54,174 nucleotides of DNA from JBIOWF01 sp044868295 (GTDB lineage Bacteria > Actinomycetota > Actinomycetes > Streptosporangiales > Streptosporangiaceae): assembly GCA_044868295.1 (NCBI GenBank), contig JBIOWF010000355.1:1-54174 (forward strand), given 5' to 3'. A program made the position numbers and the translations under genes. Below are positions 41,716-50,183 of this stretch, piece by piece (position 1 is the stretch's first letter; the number at the start of each line of letters is the position of its first letter). Under the pieces are notes generated by a model, which was given only the letters and a program-made list of their open reading frames with translations, was not told the DNA's origin and searched no databases.

Positions 41716-43092
41716 CTACCGGCTCGGCGTCGTGCCCGAGCCCCGGGCTTTTCCCTGACCGCCGCGGCGGGCATCGTCGAGTTCGTCTCGTAGCCGTTGG
41801 ACCTGAGCAGCGAGGTCGCGACGCTCGGCACGCTCGGCGTCGAGGTCACTCTCGGCTCGGGTTGCCCGAGCGGTGAGGAGGTCACGCGCGGCTGCCGCGT
41901 CGGCGACCACCCGCTGTAGCTCCTGGCTCGCGCGTGCGGCGTCCCCATCGCGGGCGGCAGCGAGTTCCGCGAGGCGGGCGGCAGCGTCTGCGCGAGTGTG
42001 TTCCAGTTCGGCGCGGGCGTCCTGCCGTACCTGCGCTTCTCGTTCGGTGGCGGCATGGACTTGAGCGTCGGCCTGCTCTCGCATCGTCGCTAGCTCATCG
42101 CGGAACCGGGCGGTGTCGGCCTCGCGGGCGGCGGCCAGGTCGGCGAGGCGGGCGGCAGCGTCTGCGCGGGCGTGCTCCAGTTCGGCGCGCGCGTCCTGCT
42201 CAGCCTGACGGGCACGGCCGATCTCGAGGTCCGCTCGACGCTCAGCGGCGGCTGCCCGCTCCTGCGCGTCGCGGGCTTCAGTGAGCGCGGCGTCGCGCGC
42301 GACGTTCGCGGCGGAGACCTGGCGGGCGGCGTCGGCCTCCATCTGGGAGACCCTCTGCTCAGCGTCCTGACGGGTCTGAGTCTCGCGTTCGGCAGCCGCC
42401 TGAATCTGAGCGTCGGCCTGCTCGCGGATCACCGCGACTTCCCGGGCGGCGTCCTGACGGGCCTGGGCCACCTGCTCGGCGGCCTCGGAAGTGACCCGCT
42501 CGATCTCCGCGCGCATCTCTTCCCGCTCGGCTTCGAGCCGACCGACCGCCTGGCGTGCCTGCTCCTCAGCCTCTTCGGCCCGGTGTAGGGCGTCTTCTGC
42601 CACCGCGTCAGCCTGTTCGCGCTCAACGCGGGCGGACTGGACGCCGGCAGCGGCCAAGCTGGCCACCCGTTCGGCCTGCACCGCCCGGGCCTGCGCCGCG
42701 GCGACCTGCTCGGCGGCTGTGGCATGAGCAGCAGTGACTTCGGCTGCCGCGGCGTCCGGATCAGCGACTGTGCGCAGCTCGGTCAGCACCCTGGCCATGT
42801 CCTCGCTCAGCCGAACGGCCAGGGCTTCGACGCCGCGCAGCAGGTCGCTGCCTCTGGACTGGCTCATGGTCACCGGCCGGTCGAGGTCGTCCACCGTCGG
42901 CGCGGGGTCGCCGGTGGCGGCCTTCTCCAGGCGCTTGCGCTCCCGGTAGGCCGTCATGGCGGTGTGGTCGGGGCTGACGCAGTACTCCGGAGGGCGGCCC
43001 GGCCCATCAGAGGGGGCGGGGGGGCTGTCGCAGCCAGGGAAACGGCACGTCACGCGCTCGCTGGTGTCCTGGGCTTCGGTGTTCTCGGTCAC
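41716..43092 (-). CDS. KfrA-like coiled-coil DNA-binding protein
   Basis: 458 aa. An N-terminal Cys motif (CRFPGC, then PEYCVSPDHT) precedes about 330 residues of nearly uninterrupted Ala/Glu/Arg/Gln heptad coiled coil (residues 110-450). KfrA-type plasmid proteins have a short DNA-binding head and such a coiled coil and help plasmid structure or segregation and repress their own gene. The AT-rich inverted repeats immediately upstream (43101-43160) fit an autoregulatory operator. Coiled-coil repeats such as ADAQ(I/V)(Q/H)AA-ERE occur at least twice, so internal duplication is likely. Confidence 0.75.
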   Translation of the reverse strand: MTENTEAQDTSERVTCRFPGCDSPPAPSDGPGRPPEYCVSPDHTAMTAYRERKRLEKAATGDPAPTVDDLDRPVTMSQSRGSDLLRGVEALAVRLSEDMARVLTELRTVADPDAAAAEVTAAHATAAEQVAAAQARAVQAERVASLAAAGVQSARVEREQADAVAEDALHRAEEAEEQARQAVGRLEAEREEMRAEIERVTSEAAEQVAQARQDAAREVAVIREQADAQIQAAAERETQTRQDAEQRVSQMEADAARQVSAANVARDAALTEARDAQERAAAAERRADLEIGRARQAEQDARAELEHARADAAARLADLAAAREADTARFRDELATMREQADAQVHAATEREAQVRQDARAELEHTRADAAARLAELAAARDGDAARASQELQRVVADAAAARDLLTARATRAESDLDAERAERRDLAAQVQRLRDELDDARRGGQGKARGSGTTPSR

Positions 43093-43100
43093 ACTCGGAT

Positions 43101-43160
43101 TCTATTACATTCATTTCATTGCTGCAACGATACGAAATGAATTAATGAAATGAAATCTAA
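43101..43160. promoter_or_regulatory. AT-rich operator/promoter of the KfrA-like gene
   Basis: ATTCATTTCATT (43109-43120) faces AAATGAAT and AATGAAATGAAAT (43134-43155): short ATTTCATT/AATGAAAT units in both orientations in the 71-bp gap between the KfrA-like start and the primase stop. It is by far the most AT-rich tract of the region. Confidence 0.65.
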
Positions 43161-43163
43161 TGA

Positions 43164-45167
43164 TCACGAGTAGGCGGACACCGGCGGGCCGGTCGCCTCA
43201 TCGGGCACCCACTCCGGCACACCTGCGTCGGCAATGTCCTGGAGGGGCACGGGATGCACGTATGCGTCGCTGAGGACCGAGTAGCCCATCTCGGCGAGCA
43301 TCAGCAGCATCCGCCACTGCGTTCGCTCCCGCCGGTATCTGGCCTGAATCTCAGCGATCCGCTCGGGTATGTCGAGCTGCCGGGCCACATTGGTGGGGTC
43401 GGCCGGTCCACGCACCCACCCCTCCGGATGGCGTTCAGCCATCCCATGCTCAGCCAGGGTGCGGAGCGCCGTGCTGGTCGCAGTATCGGAGACGCCCGTC
43501 AGCAGCGGTAGCTCACCCCGGCGGGTCGGCTCGCTGGTCAGCTGCTCGTAGATGAGGGCGGCCGGTCCGCCGAGCTCGCGGAAGACCGGGTGGACACCTC
43601 CGAGGCGGCCGGGTTGCCATCGTCTCCAGGCTGCGGCTTCCGCGTAGGAGTCGGGGATTCTGAGCCTGTACCAGTCAGCGTGAGCGCCCTGGGCCTCGCG
43701 AACGTGGTCGATGAACGGGTCGATCTCCTCGCGCAGTTCTCGAAGAACATCAGCGACAGTCCCTTCGTCCATGCCTGCGAGCAGAGCAAGGCTTCGGCAG
43801 CCCCAGCCGATGACGCTGCAGTGGGTCATCTGCGCGGCCGCCACCAGCGCCCGCAAAACCAGCGCGACGGTGATGCCTCTGCGGCCGGTCCAGCGCCGAC
43901 CCTGGGCAGCCTTAACCGATGACCACCAGGCCCGAATGTGCGCGAACTCCGCGGCCTCACCAGCAGACGAGACAGGGCTCTCCCCGCGGAGGTCGACGGT
44001 GAACACCCGATCAATCGACACAGGGCGGGACCCCCCCGTGTGGCTGCCCCTACTTGTGTCGTCCTTACGGCTAGATCTTTCCCCGCGAAGCCACTTCTCG
44101 GCTTTCGCCCAGTCAGCTGCCAGGCGTTCGACCCGGACGCGGTCACTGCCGTACCGGGCGTAGAAGCTGGCGAGACCCGGCCAGTCACCGGAGCGGATAC
44201 GGGCGGTCACGTGGGAGCGCTGCCAGCCGCAGGCGAGCGCGCCAGTGATGACCGCCTGGCGCGCCTCGGAAGGCGAGCCGTAGCGGGCCGGGTCCCACTG
44301 GCCGGTCTTCGCGATGTGCTCCAGCCGGGGAGAGAGGCGAGGGAGCGGGCCGTTCGGCCGGGGCAACCACGGACTGCCGTCCTCGTCTCGTAGGTCCGGC
44401 CACTGCCCGCCGTGGTCCGCCGCGGCGTCGACGTCACGCTGCTCGGCTTCGAGCGCCTCCAGCTCGGGAGCGAGCGCGTCGAGGAGCTTGGCCCATACGC
44501 GCGGCCCGTTGGGGTGGTCCAGGCAGTGGCGGGCGTGCTGGGCGGTGCAGGCGAGCATCTGGTAGCCGCCGGACTTGTGGACGCTGCCGGGCGGGCGGAT
44601 CAGCCCGTCGGTGCGGCCGAGCATCGGCTTCGGGTCCAGCGTCGGGTACCGCTTGGCGAGGGCGAGCGCGACCCGGCGCATCTCCTCGAATGGGATGGGC
44701 GCCGACCACAGGATGTAGGCATGCCGGCCGCCGTTCGGGCTAATGTCGTCGAACCCTGTCCCTCCGCACGACGTGATGAGCGCAGCGAAGTCCCGGCCGT
44801 CTGCCCGTACGAGGGCACCCGGGTCAGATGCTCCGGCTCGCACAGCTCGCGCCGTGTCGAAGTCGGCCGCCAGGAGCCGCGTTGTGCCGTCGACCTCGTA
44901 CACGTAGACGGCGGCCGGCACGGACGGCGCGCTGGCGTTCAGGTCGCGTTCGAGCTTGCGCGGGAAATTCCGGCCGCGGTCGTGCGACAGCCGTACGCGG
45001 CGGCGCGCACCCAGCTCGGGGGCGCACAAAGCCCATTCGCGGATCGCGTCAACGATTCCCTTAGGGCGTTGTTCGGGCGCCTGCACGGGTATGGAGTTAT
45101 GCGGAGCGGCATCGCCAGAGCGGCCCAAATGCGACACACCGCGTTCGGGCATAACTGGCAGAGCCAA
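43164..45167 (-). CDS. Plasmid-type replication protein with primase-polymerase domain
   Basis: Up to 667 aa. The N-terminal part looks like an archaeo-eukaryotic primase/prim-pol: AVYVYEVDGTTRLLAADFDT (acidic pair), ISPNGGRHAYILWSA (histidine) and DGLIRPPGSVHKSGGYQ. The middle and C-terminal parts hold PriCT-like and winged-helix-like segments (SEARQAVITGALACGWQRSH, LLTGVSDTATSTALRTLAEH). It should start or prime replication of the episomal form. The start is uncertain: first frame ATG at 45167, while GTG at 45090 before QAPEQRPKGIVDAIREW may be the true one. Confidence 0.82.
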   Translation of the reverse strand: MALPVMPERGVSHLGRSGDAAPHNSIPVQAPEQRPKGIVDAIREWALCAPELGARRRVRLSHDRGRNFPRKLERDLNASAPSVPAAVYVYEVDGTTRLLAADFDTARAVRAGASDPGALVRADGRDFAALITSCGGTGFDDISPNGGRHAYILWSAPIPFEEMRRVALALAKRYPTLDPKPMLGRTDGLIRPPGSVHKSGGYQMLACTAQHARHCLDHPNGPRVWAKLLDALAPELEALEAEQRDVDAAADHGGQWPDLRDEDGSPWLPRPNGPLPRLSPRLEHIAKTGQWDPARYGSPSEARQAVITGALACGWQRSHVTARIRSGDWPGLASFYARYGSDRVRVERLAADWAKAEKWLRGERSSRKDDTSRGSHTGGSRPVSIDRVFTVDLRGESPVSSAGEAAEFAHIRAWWSSVKAAQGRRWTGRRGITVALVLRALVAAAQMTHCSVIGWGCRSLALLAGMDEGTVADVLRELREEIDPFIDHVREAQGAHADWYRLRIPDSYAEAAAWRRWQPGRLGGVHPVFRELGGPAALIYEQLTSEPTRRGELPLLTGVSDTATSTALRTLAEHGMAERHPEGWVRGPADPTNVARQLDIPERIAEIQARYRRERTQWRMLLMLAEMGYSVLSDAYVHPVPLQDIADAGVPEWVPDEATGPPVSAYS

Positions 45168-45307
45168 GGGCCAATCGTCTATCGTGGCTCCCAGACATCT
45201 GGAACCGGCCAGGCACGCGAAAGCTCGCCAGCCGACACGAAGCCGGGCCGGATTCTTGAGGGTCCTCGCGCGTGGCTTGCCGGCGTAGCGCGGGGGCCCT
45301 GCTCCTT

Positions 45308-45342
45308 TTGTAGGGCGGCGCCCTTCCTAGGGCGGCCTACAA
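45308..45342. terminator. Imperfect hairpin upstream of the primase gene
   Basis: TTGTAGG ... CCTACAA outer arms with inner GCGCCC/GGGC pairing, in the 200-bp gap between the RHH gene and the replication gene. It could terminate the RHH transcript or lie in the primase leader. Confidence 0.55.
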
Positions 45343-45375
45343 CTCCTCTCTTGGGCGTGAGCCGTTACGTACGGC

Positions 45376-45624
45376 CTACGCGGCTACGTGGCTGGCTTCA
45401 ATGAGCGGCAGCGCCTCCTGGGCGGACGCCTTCGGCAAGGCAGCTGCGGGCAGCTCGTACTCGAACGCCTGGGCCAGCGTGGCGACGAGGATTTCGTTCG
45501 TCGAGCAGCCGAGAGCCTTAGCTTGCGCCTCGATGGTGTCGAACAGCCCTTGGGGGATCCGTGATGGGAATTGCTTCACAGACTCACCCCACTTGGGGGC
45601 TGGGCCTCGCTTGCTTCCACTCAT
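45376..45624 (-). CDS. Ribbon-helix-helix-type small protein
   Basis: 82 aa. KQFPSRIPQGLFDTIEAQAK then LGCSTNEILVATLAQAFEYE is the strand-helix-helix layout of Arc/CopG-like repressors. It is divergent from the toxin-antitoxin operon and upstream of the replication gene, which suggests copy-number or operon control. The divergent gap 45625-45750 holds GATCATAGATC, a possible operator. Confidence 0.65.
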   Translation of the reverse strand: MSGSKRGPAPKWGESVKQFPSRIPQGLFDTIEAQAKALGCSTNEILVATLAQAFEYELPAAALPKASAQEALPLIEASHVAA

Positions 45625-45750
45625 GGGAGCCAGTTATAGCGAATCGGGGATCATAGATCTAGCGCAGACGCTTTCGGGCTCTTCGGCGTGTCGCACACAA
45701 ACCTCGGCCACTCGCGAGACAGGCCGGTATGGCGGGGGTACCCTCACGGT

Positions 45751-46005
45751 ATGGCAGACACGGTAAAGGTCACAGTGACCCTCCCCACGGCGCAACTGGC
45801 CGAACTGAAGAAACGCGTTGACCAGGGAGAGATCCCCTCAGTATCGGGCTACGTGACCGAGACAGTAGGCCAGCGCCTCGAACGAGAAGCATGGCTCACC
45901 CAGTGGCGCTCCCTCGTCGGCGACCCCGATCCGGAAGCAGCAGCCTGGGCCAACGGCGTCATCGATGAGTTCTGGGGACCCAAGCAGGAGCGCCGCGCGT
46001 CGTGA
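45751..46005 (+). CDS. Antitoxin, RHH type
   Basis: 84 aa. KVTVTLPTAQLAELKKRVDQ followed by PSVSGYVTETVGQRLERE is a ribbon-helix-helix head; the C-terminal half should wrap the toxin. GTGA overlap with the PIN gene downstream gives a classical antitoxin-toxin pair. It would repress its own operon. Confidence 0.82.
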   Translation: MADTVKVTVTLPTAQLAELKKRVDQGEIPSVSGYVTETVGQRLEREAWLTQWRSLVGDPDPEAAAWANGVIDEFWGPKQERRAS

Positions 46006-46421
46006 CCTACCCCGACTCCATGGGCGGATTCGTCGTCGACGCGTCGGCGCTCACCGAACTCGCCCAGCCGAACGTGTACGCCGCCACGTTCGTCGACCAG
46101 GCCGCCATGCGAGGCATGGTTCTGCTCGTCCCCACCGCCGCCCTCTCGGAGGCGTGGCAGACCATCCGTACGAGCGGGGCAAGCGCTGAGGCCATGAGTA
46201 TGTTCCTCACCGGCCCGACGCTGCTGATCGAGCCCCTCGACCAGGAGGGAGCCCAACGGGCCGGGGAACTGGTCGCCGACCGTCGCGTCATACCCGACGT
46301 CGCGGCCGCGCACGTCGCGACAGCATGCCGGAAACGCGGCTGGCCCGCCCTGTCCACCTCGCCGACACGGCTACTCGCCGTCGACCCGGCCATTTCCGTC
46401 GCAAAGCTACCCGGCACCTGA
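46002..46421 (+). CDS. PIN-domain toxin (VapC-like)
   Basis: 139 aa from GTG. PIN fold: FVVDASAL with the first Asp, the Glu in ALSEAWQTI, and the Asp in RVIPDVAAAHVATACRKRG. The region where many PIN proteins have a fourth acid reads WPALSTSPTRLLAVDP, so the usual T-x-D is altered. It should be an RNase held by the antitoxin encoded upstream, acting in element maintenance. Confidence 0.82.
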   Translation: MTYPDSMGGFVVDASALTELAQPNVYAATFVDQAAMRGMVLLVPTAALSEAWQTIRTSGASAEAMSMFLTGPTLLIEPLDQEGAQRAGELVADRRVIPDVAAAHVATACRKRGWPALSTSPTRLLAVDPAISVAKLPGT

Positions 46422-46437
46422 CCACCAGGAAGCAGGC

Positions 46438-47616
46438 ATGGACGAACCCACCACGACCGAACTCGCCGCACGACTTCGCAGCATCAGGAAGCGGCGGGGC
46501 CTTAGCCAACGAGAACTCGCTGAACTCTCCGGCGTGTCAGTCAGCCTCGTCCGCAAGATTGAGCAGAGCGTCGTACACGACACCCGCCTGGAGACCGTCC
46601 GCCGGTTCGCCGTAGCACTCCGAGTGCAGACCACTGACCTGATCGGTGGAGGCGGCGACCCAGAGGCCCCCGTCGCCCTCGGCCCTGCCCTTTGGGAGCC
46701 CACCTGGCGGGCGTTTCTCGGCCAGGCCGCCCAACCCGACGACGACCCCACCAGGGAAGGCGTCCGCGCTGGCCTGGATGCCCTGAAACCGCTACTTGCC
46801 GAAAACCGGTACACCGACGTCGCGGCGATGCTGCCCGGCCTCCTACGCGACGCCTACGCGCTCAACGGCGCCGACCGCGCCGTACGGTCCCGGCTGCTCA
46901 ACATCACCGGATGGGCGTTCACCCAAACTCGTCAATTCGGGCTAGCCGAACCCGTACTGCGGCAGGCGATCGATACGGCTGACGAACGGCTCGACGCGGC
47001 GGCCGCCGCCGACACGCTGTCATGGCTGTACCTGCGCCAGGGCATGCTCGAGGATGCCCGCCGCCTTGTGACGCGCTGGGCTGATGAGATCGAGCCGCGG
47101 TTCTCCCGGGCGACCACGGCCGAACTCGCTGGGTGGGGGCGGCTGCTGATGCGTGTCTCCAGCGTGGCGGTCCGGGACAATCGGCCAGGCGAAGCGGAGG
47201 ACACAATCAAACTCGCCCGCGCTGCGGCCGTGAGGATCGGCCACGAGGCGATGTCCGATACATCGACTGCGCGGACGTTCGGCCCGGCCACGGTCGCGAT
47301 GATGCGCGCCGAGAACGCCGCCGTGGTGGACCAGCCGGACAAGGTCCTCCAGATCGCGGAGCGGATCCCCGCGGGGATGCTGCACACCAACGGGGCCGGC
47401 CGTAACCGGCACCACTTGGACGTCGCGTCGGCGTACGCCTCAACCCGCCGCATCCCTGAAGCGCTGGCCGTACTGGGCGACCTTTCCAACCATTCTCCGC
47501 AGTGGCTGTCTCAACAGCGCTACGCCAAGGACATCCTCACCCGAGTCTTCTCCCGCCGGCGGACCCTGACAGCCGACATGCGGGCACTCGCGGACGCGGT
47601 CGGCGTGGCCTACTGA
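46438..47616 (+). CDS. XRE-family regulator with TPR-like sensor domain
   Basis: 392 aa. HTH at residues 8-62 (LRSIRKRRGLSQRELAELSG, VSVSLVRKIEQ), followed by about 300 residues of helical TPR-like repeats (VRSRLLNITGWAFTQTRQFG, DTLSWLYLRQGMLEDARRLV, HLDVASAYASTRRIPEALAV). In actinomycetes such proteins bind small molecules or partner proteins and control a short downstream gene. A 14-bp inverted repeat and a leaderless promoter lie directly downstream, before 47708, and are a likely target. Confidence 0.88.
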   Translation: MDEPTTTELAARLRSIRKRRGLSQRELAELSGVSVSLVRKIEQSVVHDTRLETVRRFAVALRVQTTDLIGGGGDPEAPVALGPALWEPTWRAFLGQAAQPDDDPTREGVRAGLDALKPLLAENRYTDVAAMLPGLLRDAYALNGADRAVRSRLLNITGWAFTQTRQFGLAEPVLRQAIDTADERLDAAAAADTLSWLYLRQGMLEDARRLVTRWADEIEPRFSRATTAELAGWGRLLMRVSSVAVRDNRPGEAEDTIKLARAAAVRIGHEAMSDTSTARTFGPATVAMMRAENAAVVDQPDKVLQIAERIPAGMLHTNGAGRNRHHLDVASAYASTRRIPEALAVLGDLSNHSPQWLSQQRYAKDILTRVFSRRRTLTADMRALADAVGVAY

Positions 47617-47632
47617 CCTACCGGTGTAACGC

Positions 47633-47674
47633 TCATTGACACTTTCACGCGGGGCCGGGCGAAAGTGTCAATGA
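47633..47674. promoter_or_regulatory. Palindromic operator overlapping a -35
   Basis: Perfect 14-bp arms TCATTGACACTTTC and GAAAGTGTCAATGA separated by 14 nt, between the XRE regulator stop and the next gene. The right arm overlaps the proposed -35 at 47671. Confidence 0.75.
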
Positions 47675-47700
47675 CACCCCGGTGAGCCTCGTCCTACCGT
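47671..47700 (+). promoter_or_regulatory. Leaderless promoter of the gene at 47708
   Basis: ATGACA (47671-47676), 18 nt, TACCGT (47695-47700), then 7 nt to GTG. This is host-type, not GACGYWA-type. Confidence 0.6.
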
Positions 47701-47707
47701 CTGATCT

Positions 47708-48076
47708 GTGATTCCCGCCACAACTCCTCACGGGCGTACGGGGTCCGCACCCCATCTCATACCGATGTCGCGGATGATGCCCCTGCGGCCGGAGCCCGAG
47801 GCCCCAGCGGTCGCCACTGCGCGGCGGCTCCAGGAACATCTTCGCGCGAGCTACAAGATCCATGCCGACATCCAGAGCAACGCTGGGGTGGCCATCCTCA
47901 CCCTGGGCCGCGAGCTCCACGTCTGGGTCTACTCGGATCGCATTCTGTGGGACAGCGGTCGTACCGACCCGGCCACGCGCGCGAAGGCCTGCACCACGGT
48001 CCCTGCCAATCAGCCCGAACGGGCTGCGGGTCTCGTGGCGGGCCGCTACCACGAGATTCATAGGGGCCAGGCGTGA
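47708..48076 (+). CDS. Small protein paired with the XRE-TPR regulator
   Basis: 122 aa from GTG, predicted leaderless. Helical VATARRLQEHLRASYKIHAD then beta GVAILTLGRELHVWVYSDRI. Small genes of this type commonly follow XRE-TPR regulators in actinomycetes; function unknown. Alternative start at the ATG of MSRMMPLRPEPEAP (about 47765). Confidence 0.7.
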   Translation: MIPATTPHGRTGSAPHLIPMSRMMPLRPEPEAPAVATARRLQEHLRASYKIHADIQSNAGVAILTLGRELHVWVYSDRILWDSGRTDPATRAKACTTVPANQPERAAGLVAGRYHEIHRGQA

Positions 48077-48116
48077 GGCGCGAGATGGCCCGTCGCTCGG
48101 GCGGTGCCTAGTGGTG

Positions 48117-48377
48117 ATGCTGGTCCCGCCCCAAGGCTCTGGCCGGCAGGGGTTCACCGCGGCCGAGATTGCGGGCATGGCAGGAACGGTGGCCCGCGTG
48201 CTGGAGGCGGTGGCCGAGATCGCCGAGCGGGAGACTCGACGGCCCAAAGGGCTGGTCGAGCGGGGCTCTCTAACCCGTGACGGAGTGGATGCGGCGACGG
48301 AGTTGATGGGCATGTCGCCGGTGTCGGACGAGGAATGGGAAGGGCTCAGACGGCCCCCCATGGGAGACGCACCGTGA
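48117..48377 (+). CDS. Small unknown helical protein
   Basis: 86 aa from ATG at 48117 (GTG codons at 48111 and 48114 are alternatives). One long helix FTAAEIAGMAGTVARVLEAV and VAEIAERETRRPKGLV, then DGVDAATELMGMSPVSDEEW. Not recognised. Stop overlaps the next GTG (GTGA). Confidence 0.55.
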   Translation: MLVPPQGSGRQGFTAAEIAGMAGTVARVLEAVAEIAERETRRPKGLVERGSLTRDGVDAATELMGMSPVSDEEWEGLRRPPMGDAP

Positions 48378-48496
48378 CCATATGGCAGGTCACGGCCACC
48401 TCCCGAATCCCGCAGCCGGCCCGGCCCTGGGCCGTAATCCGGCGCGGCGAGTCCCAGAACCGTCCCAACCTCCCGCGGCAAGTCGGCATCGGCTGA
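48374..48496 (+). CDS. Possible 40-aa protein
   Basis: GTG overlapping the previous stop, giving MTIWQVTATSRIPQPARPWA and a basic end. GC-rich third bases and coupling support it, its size argues caution. Function unknown. Confidence 0.4.
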   Translation: MTIWQVTATSRIPQPARPWAVIRRGESQNRPNLPRQVGIG

Positions 48497-48505
48497 CCAT
48501 GAGCA

Positions 48506-48565
48506 GGGGCGGCGGCGCGGTCGAGACACCTCGGTGGGGGGTCATACTTCCCGCTCCGCCGCCCC
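48506..48565. repeat. Inverted repeat before the 48.6 kb gene
   Basis: Arms GGGGCGGCGG and CCGCCGCCCC about 40 nt apart, upstream of GTG 48610. Could be a terminator for the small genes or an operator. Confidence 0.4.
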
Positions 48566-48609
48566 CACAACACCCCTATGCGGCCCTGGGCCGAACGAAA
48601 GGACCAGGC

Positions 48610-48975
48610 GTGCAGACGTTCCATATCGCGGCACACAGCATTCTCCCGCTCAACCAGACACGGGGGCGGGAAACGACGATCATCCACCGGCGCGGCTACC
48701 CATCCGAAGAGAACCAGATCGTCATCACCGAGAGCGCCATCAGGGAGCGGTACACCGCCGATCAAGGCGGCACATGGACCATCACCGAGGCCGCCCTCCC
48801 CGAGGGGCACACCGTCGCCGAGTGGGCAGCCAGCAGGGATGACGAACTGCAGGCCAAGGGATGGCACCTGACGCGGACCATCGATACCCGCGACATCCTT
48901 GCCGCCTCCGCCGCGAACCGCCGGGCGCACACCGGCGGGTACGACAGCGGCAGCAACGGCGGCGCGGTGAAGTAG
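48610..48975 (+). CDS. Unknown small protein
   Basis: 121 aa from GTG at 48610 after AAAGGACCAGG. Beta-rich centre: TTIIHRRGYPSEENQIVITE, TWTITEAALPEGHTVAEWAA, then a helix DILAASAANRRAHTGGY. Not recognised. A clear terminator follows at 48995. A longer frame runs upstream, but its residues are low complexity. Confidence 0.65.
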   Translation: MQTFHIAAHSILPLNQTRGRETTIIHRRGYPSEENQIVITESAIRERYTADQGGTWTITEAALPEGHTVAEWAASRDDELQAKGWHLTRTIDTRDILAASAANRRAHTGGYDSGSNGGAVK

Positions 48976-48994
48976 CCGCGCACGCCCAGGGTCT

Positions 48995-49028
48995 GGGGTG
49001 CGTGCCGTTCCGGGACGGCTCGCACCCC
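48995..49028 (+). terminator. Terminator after the 48.6 kb gene
   Basis: GGGGTGCG...CGCACCCC with inner TGCCGT/ACGGC pairing, followed by TTCCTTCTGT. Confidence 0.75.
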
Positions 49029-49243
49029 TTCCTTCTGTCCAAGGGGGTGAAATTGTCGGCGTTCTGATCTACTCTTTCCAGCAGTGGCGGCTCGCGTCCG
49101 CCCGCTTCCGAACCGTCAGGCCCCACGCGCCCGGCGGTGGTGAGGACAAGGAGCCCGGCTCCGCGCGATCTGCGAACCCGCCTTTTTCTGGTTGATCGAG
49201 ACCCGGGCGGGGTGGCGTGGGGACCCGGCCGTGAGGATCGATC

Positions 49244-49810
49244 ATGCCGACTGACAAGCGTAAACGCGCCATCAGGGCGAGGATGGCCGCCACCGGCGAG
49301 CCGTACAGCGAGGCCGCCCGCCACGTCGACCAGGCCCACGGCGGTGACGGCGACGTTCACCAGCACCCCGCCCCTGATCTCTCTGTCCTGGACGGCCTGA
49401 CGCTGTCCGCCGGCCGCCCGGTGGACCTTCCCCTCGCCGCCGCGGTGGTCGGGGCGTGCCGCGCCGGATGCGGGCCATGCCAGGACACGCTGATCCCGCA
49501 GTTGCTGGCCGTGGAGGACCGGGCCACGATCGCCGTGCTCGCCGGGGCCGTCTACGGCCTGGTCGGCGCGCCGGGCGTTTTCGCCTCGCCGACGACCCGC
49601 GCCTGGCAGCCGCTCGCGCGGGCCGCACACGAGTCCGGGGATAACACCGCGGCGCTTGCCGCCCTCGACCAGATGACAGACCAGGCGGTCGCGGAGCTGC
49701 TGGACGACGCGCTCGACCACTGGGCCGCGGGCGGCGCCGACATCACCCCGATCCTCCTCGATCTCGGCGAGGCCGACGAGGAACCCGGCGCCGATGTTCG
49801 CGAGGACTGA
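49244..49810 (+). CDS. Actinobacterial protein of unknown function
   Basis: 188 aa. Basic N-terminal helix KRKRAIRARMAATGEPYSEA followed by ARHVDQAHGG, a motif frequent in actinobacterial mobile elements, and a helical Ala-rich body with CRAGCGPCQDTL. ATG at 49244 follows GTGAGGATC. First gene of a rightward set extending to 51159. Confidence 0.7.
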   Translation: MPTDKRKRAIRARMAATGEPYSEAARHVDQAHGGDGDVHQHPAPDLSVLDGLTLSAGRPVDLPLAAAVVGACRAGCGPCQDTLIPQLLAVEDRATIAVLAGAVYGLVGAPGVFASPTTRAWQPLARAAHESGDNTAALAALDQMTDQAVAELLDDALDHWAAGGADITPILLDLGEADEEPGADVRED

Positions 49811-49857
49811 CCGCAGTCACCGGCTCGGGGTCACTGGCATCGACGAGAGGCAGGACG

Positions 49858-50183
49858 TTGGCCGAGGTCAGCCGCGTCCGCTCGCGCGGCGGCCGGGTGC
49901 GGTCCGAAATGGCGAACATCAACCCCGGCCCGTCGGAGGTGCGGTCGCTGGTCACGAACAACTGCGGTCGGAACTGCCGAACAAAACCAAAGGGTGGGAC
50001 GACGTCACCCTGTGGGAGGCACCCGAACCGGTCACGCTGCCGGAAGAATGGTGGGAACTGGTCGACCGGGCCGAACACGTTCTGCTGTGCGGCCCCGCCG
50101 CGGACGGCAGTCACGCCGCGCTGGAAGCGGCCGCCGGCGCGGGAGAGCTGGCGGCCGTGATCGGCCGGGTGAAGTTCCTGTGA
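49858..50183 (+). CDS. Small unknown protein, apparent frameshift
   Basis: The first 35 codons from TTG at 49858 (LAEVSRVRSRGGRVRSEMAN, then PSEVRSLVTNN) have GC-rich third bases in one frame. From about 49960 the frame one base back takes over: EQLRSELPNKTKGWDDVTLW, EWWELVDRAEHVLLCGPAAD, ending at 50183. Neither frame alone is convincing along its full length. I infer one gene with a -1 shift or a missing base near 49957. The stop overlaps the next gene (GTGA). Confidence 0.5.

Noticed and set aside
41700..42056. 118-codon frame overlapping the KfrA-like gene
   Set aside because: It lies in the coiled-coil gene on the same strand in a poor frame with Ser/Arg/Pro-rich translation; the coiled-coil frame has the coding signal.
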